Origin: Muribaculaceae bacterium
GTDB taxonomy: Bacteria; Bacteroidota; Bacteroidia; Bacteroidales; Muribaculaceae
Direction: 5' to 3'
Length of the DNA: 64,000 nt
NCBI GenBank assembly: GCA_017618355.1
Contig: JAFZUL010000170.1
Coordinates: 1-64,000, forward strand
The notes under the pieces were generated by a model. That model was not told the origin of the DNA and ran no database searches. It saw nothing but the letters and a program-made list of their open reading frames with translations. The first letter of the stretch is position 1, and every line of letters begins with the position of its first letter. The position numbers were made by a program, and so were the translations under genes. Shown one piece after another: positions 58,720 through 64,000 of this stretch.

Positions 58720-59478
58720 ATGAGCGATACGATAGTTATTATCCCTACCTATAACGAGAAGGAGAACATAGAGGCAATCATCCGTGCGGTCTTGGCTCTC
58801 GAAGAGCAGCATCTTTTTGACGTGCTGGTGATTGACGACAATAGCCCAGACGGCACCGCCCAGATAGTGGAACGCCTTATTGAGGAGATCCCTGACCGCA
58901 TCAACATAGTGAAGCGCTCGGGAAAGCTAGGATTGGGCACCGCCTACATAGCAGGCTTCAAATGGGCGCTGGAGAAAGGATATAGCTATATCATAGAGAT
59001 GGATGCCGACTTCTCTCACCGTCCTGAGGACCTGATACCGCTACAGCGCGCCTGCGCTGAGGAAGGTGCCGATGTGAGTGTGGGTTCACGCTATATCTCG
59101 GGAGTGAACGTGGTGAACTGGCCCATGGGCAGGGTGCTGATGAGCTATTATGCGTCGGCCTACGTGCGCATAGTCACTGGAATGAAGGTGCGCGACACTA
59201 CTGCGGGCTTTGTGTGTTACAAGCGCGAGGTGCTTGAGGCCATCAACCTCGACGCGGTGGAGTTTAAGGGCTATGCCTTCCAGATAGAGATGAAGTTCAC
59301 TGCCTACAAGATGGGATTCGTCATCAAAGAGGTTCCAATCGTGTTCATCAACCGCGTGCTCGGCACGAGCAAAATGAGCGGCGGCATCTTCAGCGAGGCG
59401 CTCTTCGGTGTCATCAAGCTCCGCTGGCAGAGCATCTTCGACAAAGACCGCTTCAAGCGCCAGACCTTGAACCACTAA
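58720..59478 (+). CDS. Polyprenol monophosphomannose synthase-like GT2 (Dpm1 type)
   Basis: 252 residues. IIPTYNEKENIEAIIRAVL, DDNSPDGTAQIVE and the DAD metal site in IIEMDADFSHRPEDL match the soluble catalytic domain of dolichol/polyprenol-phosphate mannosyltransferases; no C-terminal membrane helices are present. It loads a sugar on the undecaprenyl carrier for protein or glycan mannosylation in the periplasm. The hydroxyacid dehydrogenase gene follows by 45 bases. Confidence 0.9.
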   Translation: MSDTIVIIPTYNEKENIEAIIRAVLALEEQHLFDVLVIDDNSPDGTAQIVERLIEEIPDRINIVKRSGKLGLGTAYIAGFKWALEKGYSYIIEMDADFSHRPEDLIPLQRACAEEGADVSVGSRYISGVNVVNWPMGRVLMSYYASAYVRIVTGMKVRDTTAGFVCYKREVLEAINLDAVEFKGYAFQIEMKFTAYKMGFVIKEVPIVFINRVLGTSKMSGGIFSEALFGVIKLRWQSIFDKDRFKRQTLNH

Positions 59479-59523
59479 TTTACACGAATTGTCACTAATT
59501 TTTTTATACCATTTCCATAACTT

Positions 59524-60489
59524 ATGAAAATTGTAGTTCTTGACGGATATGTGGGCAATCCCGGCGATTTGTCGTGGGAACCACTAGAGAGACTGGGTGA
59601 CGTGACGGTATATCCCCGCAGCAAACCCGAAGAAATCATAGAGCGCGCAATGCCTGCCGATGTGTTGCTAACTAACAAGGTGGTCTTTGACCGCAGTCTC
59701 ATTGAGGCTCTGCCAAACCTTAAATGTATAGGTGTTATTGCCACAGGTTTCAATATTGTGGACCTGGAGGCCGCCAACGAGCGCGGCATTGTGGTAACCA
59801 ACGTTCCTGCTTACAGCACTGCTTCGGTGGCGCAAGTGGCGATAGCCCACCTGCTCAACATGACAACTCATGCCGAGCACTACACTAGAGAGGCTCGCGC
59901 TGGTGTGTGGAGCCGAAGCATCGACTACACCTATTGCAGTGCCCCGTTCATAGAGCTAGAAGGCAAGACGATGGGAATCGTAGGACTTGGAAACATTGGC
60001 AGCACAGTAGCTCGTATAACGGCAGCTATGGGCATGAAGGTGCTCGCTTTTACCAGTAAGCCACAAGAAGTGTTGCCATCGTACGTCACTCGTGTCGAGA
60101 CTCTTGACGATTTGTTCCGTGAATGCGATGTGGTGAGCCTTCACTGCCCACTAACGCCTGAGACGCGAGGCATCGTTAATGCCCGCCGACTGGCGATGAT
60201 GAAACCCACAGGCATGGTTATCAACACCAGCCGTGGACCTCTGATTGTGGAAGAAGACCTTGCTGAGGCTCTGAAGAACGGTGTTATAGCAGCAGCTGCT
60301 GTTGATGTCCTCTGTCAGGAGCCTCCAGCAGCCGATAACCCGCTGCTTGCCCTTGACAACTGCTATTTCACTCCACACATTGGCTGGACCAGTCCTGAAG
60401 CCCGCCAGCGTCTGATGGACGTAGTGGTAAACAACGTGCGCTCCTTCATGGAAGGTCATCCCACAAATGTGGTGAACAATCCTAGGTAG
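59524..60489 (+). CDS. D-2-hydroxyacid dehydrogenase (hydroxypyruvate/glycerate reductase-like)
   Basis: 321 residues, cytoplasmic, NAD(P)-dependent. The dinucleotide loop is GIVGLGNIGSTVA, with catalytic arginine in NTSRGPLIVEEDLAEAL, glutamate in LCQEPPA and histidine in YFTPHIGWTSPEAR. Similarity is greatest to HprA-type glycerate dehydrogenases. The substrate is not certain. It shares the transcript of the upstream glycosyltransferase, ending at a strong hairpin. Confidence 0.92.
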   Translation: MKIVVLDGYVGNPGDLSWEPLERLGDVTVYPRSKPEEIIERAMPADVLLTNKVVFDRSLIEALPNLKCIGVIATGFNIVDLEAANERGIVVTNVPAYSTASVAQVAIAHLLNMTTHAEHYTREARAGVWSRSIDYTYCSAPFIELEGKTMGIVGLGNIGSTVARITAAMGMKVLAFTSKPQEVLPSYVTRVETLDDLFRECDVVSLHCPLTPETRGIVNARRLAMMKPTGMVINTSRGPLIVEEDLAEALKNGVIAAAAVDVLCQEPPAADNPLLALDNCYFTPHIGWTSPEARQRLMDVVVNNVRSFMEGHPTNVVNNPR

Positions 60490-60508
60490 AAATATCTCAT
60501 TGATACAT

Positions 60509-60546
60509 AAAGAAATAGCCATTACATAATGTAGTGGCTATTTCTT
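60509..60546. terminator. Bidirectional terminator
   Basis: Thirteen-base perfect stem AAAGAAATAGCCA/TGGCTATTTCTTT between two convergent genes. Confidence 0.85.
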
Positions 60547-60566
60547 TGTGGGATTATATCGCAGTA

Positions 60567-62576
60567 TTATTTAACGATCTTTGTTACTGTGCCGTCGGTG
60601 TAGCGGATGATAAGGATGCCGTTGGCATTCTCGTTTACGCGCTGGCCTTGGGCGTTGTAGATAGCTTCAATTTGGCGGCCATTGATGTTGATGTCGTCAA
60701 TACCAGTGATGACAGTCTCCTGACCGCTTGTCGCTACAAAGGTGTAGTTGTCGAACCAACGTGGGTCGGTGGGGGCAATCTTTGGCATAATGCCTTGTGA
60801 CTCAGTCTCCCATGCCTCGTTGAGGGTCATCATGCCATACATCTTATAAAGGTAGCCTGGCTGGATAGTAATGCCGCTCAAATTGTTGAGCACGATGCTG
60901 GTGCCCTGTGGGGCATTGCGGTAGCTGCGCAGCTTGCCGTCGGCATCGCCATAGCCTTGAAGGTAAATGACCTGTGATGGCTTAACGTTAAAACCGTTTT
61001 GGTCAATGTAGCTCAGATTGAAGGTTTCTACGTCGTAGGCGATTTGCTCACCAGTGAACTCTTTGATATAGCTTGCTGTGAAAACAGGGTTGCCGTTCTC
61101 AACACTGTAGGTGCCGACAAGGTCTCTAGCGGAAACAGTGTGGCCGTTAAAGTCGGCAGGAACTACCAGGGCGATGTAATTGCCCAAGCCATCAGTGGCT
61201 CCCACTTTCTTGGTGTTGTCATTAACAATCCCAAAGCCATCAGCAATAGCCAGTTCGTCTGCTACAGTATATTCTTGCTCGTCAACTCCATTTTCAAGAA
61301 TCTCGGCAAGAGATGTGCCAGGCTTGTTATAATTGATAGTATAAACTTTAACGGTGTTGAGGTCGTTGCTGATTATTGCCACAAAGAGCTTATAACCGTC
61401 GCTGGTCTCAACCACTTTCTTTACGAGATAGGCATGAGTGCTCACGTAGGTGGCAGCTATGTCGCTATCGGTGAAAGTCTCACCTTCGGCCAGGTCGAAG
61501 TTGTATTCATAGGTGTCCTGAGAGAATCCCTCAAGAGCCTCGCCCTTGATTGTGATGCCAGTGATAGCGGCATTGTAAACTAATGCGATGTCGTCGACAT
61601 AAATAGCATCTCCACTGGCTCCACCGCCAGGTGTGGCATTGGTAGAGAATGTAACGAGCAGCGCTTGACCAGTGATGCTCTCGTCTATATAACTGAAAGG
61701 TACTGAAATCTCAGTCCAAGTGCTATTAGATGCGATTGTTGTGTTCTTAGCGGTAGCGAGCTTGTTGGTGTAGGTCTTATCTTCAGGGTCTTGATAGTAA
61801 GTGCCGTCAGTGATAATGGCACTCATAGAAGCCTGAGATGAACTTGATTTAGGCACAAACTTTACCCAGAACTTAAAGGTGTCGGGACGGCCGTGCATGA
61901 TTGTATAGTAAGGGTCGTTGTTAGCATCAAGGTTAGTGTCGCTGATATCCATCTTGCTGCAGTTAGAAGTGTTTTCGGGAGTTGTACTACCTGCATTAAG
62001 ACGTCCAGTTGTGAAAGTTCCATTTCCAACTTTAAAGAATGCTGAGCCAGATGTGGCTACCACACTTTTAGAACCACTATGGCAATCATCACTTGATGCT
62101 AATGAGCCAGGTGCCATGCCTGCCCATGTACCTGTTGCACTCTTAAATCCGTGCCAAGCAAATGGCTCGCCGTTGTCCTTGAAATTCTCAAAGCCGCTGT
62201 TTTTGATTTGGTAGCCAGTGAGTTCTCCGTCTTGGGCGAACTGCACGTTGACAATGCCATAGTCGGCAATAATGTTAAGTTTAAAAGTCATAGCATAGTC
62301 GTTGAACGCCAGCACCAAGTTTGCGGTTCCGGCTTCAATGTCCTGGCTGGCGACAACGCTTGTCAATCCATTGCTTGTGGTGCCAGGGGCCGTAATTTCA
62401 ATCGTTCCCCAATCCACAATGTTATTGATGATAAGGGTGTAGTCGCTGCCACTGTTGTTGACCGTAACGGTAGCTTGCGACGATGAGCCGTCAACGGTGA
62501 GCGTACCAGTGTAGTCGGTTGCCAATGCTGCCAGTGCAATCACTGCAGCGAGCATTGTAGAGAATAGTTTTTTCAT
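60567..62576 (-). CDS. Secreted protein with calycin-like and PCMD domains and a T9SS-like tail
   Basis: 669 residues with a signal peptide (ALAALA). Residues about 20-135 match the Bacteroidetes calycin-like domain (DYTGTLTVDGSSSQATVTV). Residues about 135-340 resemble the PCMD (putative carbohydrate metabolism) domain: SGFENFKDNGEPFAWHGF, FKFWVKFVPKSSS, GDAIYVDDIALVY. A beta-rich region and the tail IYNAQGQRVNENANGILII, a typical Por/T9SS sorting end, follow. It is a surface protein, perhaps glycan-binding. The gene shares its N-terminal domain type with the next gene upstream (62813). Confidence 0.87.
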   Translation of the reverse strand: MKKLFSTMLAAVIALAALATDYTGTLTVDGSSSQATVTVNNSGSDYTLIINNIVDWGTIEITAPGTTSNGLTSVVASQDIEAGTANLVLAFNDYAMTFKLNIIADYGIVNVQFAQDGELTGYQIKNSGFENFKDNGEPFAWHGFKSATGTWAGMAPGSLASSDDCHSGSKSVVATSGSAFFKVGNGTFTTGRLNAGSTTPENTSNCSKMDISDTNLDANNDPYYTIMHGRPDTFKFWVKFVPKSSSSQASMSAIITDGTYYQDPEDKTYTNKLATAKNTTIASNSTWTEISVPFSYIDESITGQALLVTFSTNATPGGGASGDAIYVDDIALVYNAAITGITIKGEALEGFSQDTYEYNFDLAEGETFTDSDIAATYVSTHAYLVKKVVETSDGYKLFVAIISNDLNTVKVYTINYNKPGTSLAEILENGVDEQEYTVADELAIADGFGIVNDNTKKVGATDGLGNYIALVVPADFNGHTVSARDLVGTYSVENGNPVFTASYIKEFTGEQIAYDVETFNLSYIDQNGFNVKPSQVIYLQGYGDADGKLRSYRNAPQGTSIVLNNLSGITIQPGYLYKMYGMMTLNEAWETESQGIMPKIAPTDPRWFDNYTFVATSGQETVITGIDDININGRQIEAIYNAQGQRVNENANGILIIRYTDGTVTKIVK

Positions 62577-62623
62577 GTTCTTTTTTGTAATAATACCTAT
62601 TAAAGCTTTTTATGTTTAGGAAA

Positions 62624-62797
62624 GGGGGTGTGTCAAAATGCGGTTTGTGTCTCAACTCCCCCTCTAAGATAGAGGGGGCAAGGGGGAGTATGAAAATCTA
62701 TATTGCTGTTAATCATACTCCTCAGTCACTTCGTGACAGCTCCTCTAATTAGAGGAGCAGCTAAAATGTTTCATATTCAGCATTTTGACACACCCTC
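62624..62797. mobile_element. MITE-like element with perfect 16-base inverted ends
   Basis: GGGTGTGTCAAAATGC (62626-62641) is exactly inverted at 62780-62795, enclosing about 140 non-coding bases. Inside are a hairpin CCCCCTCT...AGAGGGGG (62658-62678), GTCACTTCGTGAC (62725-62737) and the 20-base palindrome GCTCCTCTAATTAGAGGAGC (62739-62758). No transposase gene is inside. The inner part is related to the repeat in miaB. Confidence 0.75.
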
Positions 62798-62812
62798 TTA
62801 ATTGTTTTGTGT

Positions 62813-63358
62813 TTATTGTCCTAAGAGGATGTTGTAAACGCAAGTAACATCAGCTGCTGTCACATTACCGTCACCGTTAACGTCACCATAAAGGCCTTCA
62901 AGTCCGGGAGTGGCAAACTTAACATTAATGAACTGTTCTAATGTTGCTGTCATGTCGATGTCGATATCGATTTTTGCATCGGTGTCGTCAAACTGTCCTG
63001 CCATCACGATGGGCACATCTTCAAGAAATGGACCATACCACATTGGTACGTTTGGGTCATCGCCATCTTGAATGTTTATTATCTGGTCGGCAACAACGGT
63101 GGTCTCTCCATTGATGAGATAACCCTTAAGGTTGTCGACAACGATGTTGCCCACATCGATAGTGGTGTTTCCGTCCGACATGCTGAAGTTCTTGATGTTG
63201 AGAACATAGGTGCCATTTTCATTCTGGTTGATAGCGATGGTGGCATCTTGTGTCACTGGGTTGTCGTTGATGGTGACAGTGATTTTTCCGGAATAGTCAG
63301 CAGCCATAGCATTCATGGCAAGAGCTGCTGCTGCAATAAAAGTGAAAATTTTCTTCAT
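62813..63358 (-). CDS. Secreted calycin-like protein with a single dockerin-like repeat
   Basis: 181 residues with a signal peptide (LAMNAMA). The body is a Bacteroidetes calycin-like barrel (DYSGKITVTINDNPV; LNIKNFSMSDG; MAGQFDDTDAKIDIDIDM). The end carries one calcium loop, GDVNGDGNVTAADVTCVYNI, with no second copy, unlike the other four dockerin-like proteins here. Ligand unknown. Confidence 0.85.
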   Translation of the reverse strand: MKKIFTFIAAAALAMNAMAADYSGKITVTINDNPVTQDATIAINQNENGTYVLNIKNFSMSDGNTTIDVGNIVVDNLKGYLINGETTVVADQIINIQDGDDPNVPMWYGPFLEDVPIVMAGQFDDTDAKIDIDIDMTATLEQFINVKFATPGLEGLYGDVNGDGNVTAADVTCVYNILLGQ

Positions 63359-63399
63359 GATTTAAACGTTTAAATTATTGTTTGATTAAATGATTATTT

Positions 63400-63428
63400 T
63401 CAATTCTCTATTATGCATTCTGCATTAT
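63400..63428 (-). repeat. AATGCAGAATGCATAAT word array
   Basis: Minus strand AATAATGCAGAATGCATAA then TAGAGAATTG; it begins in the stop region of the last gene. Same word family as at 13260-13300. Confidence 0.6.
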
Positions 63429-64000
63429 TTAAAGCGGTAGGCTATTCCTATCGTGCCGTAGATAGGGTAGAGGGGTTGGTCGAGGGTTTTGAAACTGCTC
63501 TTGAAGAAGCCGCTCAAGCCCCAGTTGAGGTCGGCGTAGATGCCGAAGCGTCGCGCGAAGAAATAGTCAACGCCCACACCCATGCCCCATTGAAGCTTGC
63601 GGATGTCGTCCTTAAAGTCGTAGTCGCCACGATCATCTTCGGTGGTTCCCAGTAGCACTTTTGGTCCGGTGGGGTCATCAACACGCAGGTAACCGTCATA
63701 GGCAAAGCCGTCGAAGTCGCAACTAGTGACGTAAGAGAAATATGGTCCAAACTTCAGCTTCCACTTGTCGTTGAACTTATAAACGGCTTGAATGGGAACA
63801 GTGAAGGTCCATTGCACGGCATGGCTATCGTTCTTGCCTGTGAAAACACCCTCAAGTGATTGGCCGTCTTTAGTAATCTGCATGTGGTAGTTCTTGACGG
63901 TGGCGTCAATGTGCATAGCCTTGTTCTCGAAGTGTATGCCGGCAAGCACGCCCCAGTGGGCGCTGGCAGGCTTTATCAGGTCGGCGCCAAATGCCACATT
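63425..64000 (-). CDS. Outer-membrane beta-barrel protein, C-terminal part
   Basis: About 191 residues are visible; the frame is open to the window edge, so the 5' end is missing. Alternating aromatic/hydrophobic strands and the terminal pair YPIYGTIGIAYRFK (ending in a BAM-type C-terminal phenylalanine pattern) indicate a small outer-membrane barrel of the PorT/OmpA-like type. Strands such as KWKLKFGPYFSYV and QWGMGVGVDYFFARRFGIYADL are typical. Function unknown. Confidence 0.85.
   Translation of the reverse strand, partial: NVAFGADLIKPASAHWGVLAGIHFENKAMHIDATVKNYHMQITKDGQSLEGVFTGKNDSHAVQWTFTVPIQAVYKFNDKWKLKFGPYFSYVTSCDFDGFAYDGYLRVDDPTGPKVLLGTTEDDRGDYDFKDDIRKLQWGMGVGVDYFFARRFGIYADLNWGLSGFFKSSFKTLDQPLYPIYGTIGIAYRFK

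Overview
The window looks like the chromosome of a gut-type member of Bacteroidales, probably Muribaculaceae or a close relative; the family level is an inference. Three things point there. Most promoters have the Bacteroidetes primary sigma-factor -7 element TAnnTTTG (about 25 copies lie just upstream of genes), with little Shine-Dalgarno signal. The gene content includes DUF3256, KdsC, a MIPS-type inositol-3-phosphate synthase, a C10 (streptopain) peptidase, BspA-type leucine-rich repeats, calycin-like and PCMD domains. Many secreted proteins end in a dockerin-like D-x-N-x-D-G-x-x-T-A-x-D-V-T repeat or in a Por/T9SS-like sorting tail. The window starts inside an OPT transporter gene and ends inside an outer-membrane beta-barrel gene.

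Layout. 1-9.7 kb is housekeeping: OPT transporter end, DEAD-box helicase, valS, tRNA-Lys(CTT), a neutral zinc peptidase, then kdsC-maf-AlkZ-like. 9.7-17 kb: rpsA and miaB are divergent; then come a small REP-associated transposase element with long inverted ends, initiator tRNA-fMet and a class A PBP. 17-23 kb: an AT-rich orphan gene, hsp20, a small membrane protein, a YiiX-like cysteine peptidase, mdh, a PAP2-phosphatase/VanX-dipeptidase fusion and a Rieske-like lipoprotein. 23-30 kb: an iron alcohol dehydrogenase, a tandem pair of CapA-type proteins run together with DUF3256, xseA and xseB, then mltG on the other strand. 30-43 kb: a block of secreted proteins (ASH, PKD, CBM26, GH13 amylase) with interspersed PAS, PuuD-like, inositol monophosphatase and Lrp genes. 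42.7-45 kb: argR, a catalytically degenerate ArgC homologue, ssb, tRNA-Lys(TTT). 45-48 kb: a GT2 glycosyltransferase, a radical SAM protein, a small lipoprotein and a TerB-like protein. 48-58.5 kb, all on the minus strand: inositol-3-phosphate synthase, a C10-LRR-dockerin protein, an orphan, HAD phosphatase, CDP-alcohol phosphatidyltransferase, ATP-grasp protein, nucleotidyltransferase and pdxA. These look like a polar-lipid headgroup (probably inositol lipid) locus. 58.7-64 kb: a Dpm1-like glycosyltransferase, a 2-hydroxyacid dehydrogenase and further secreted proteins.

The most unusual items are: an intact ArgC homologue that has lost its catalytic cysteine and histidine and sits beside argR; a palindromic repeat inserted in frame in miaB, related to a MITE-like element near 62.7 kb; the transposase element whose two ends keep the same hairpins by compensatory changes; the inositol-type lipid locus with an unassigned ATP-grasp enzyme; and several distinct families of short-word tandem arrays in the intergenic gaps. 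No CRISPR array, rRNA or complete prophage was seen.
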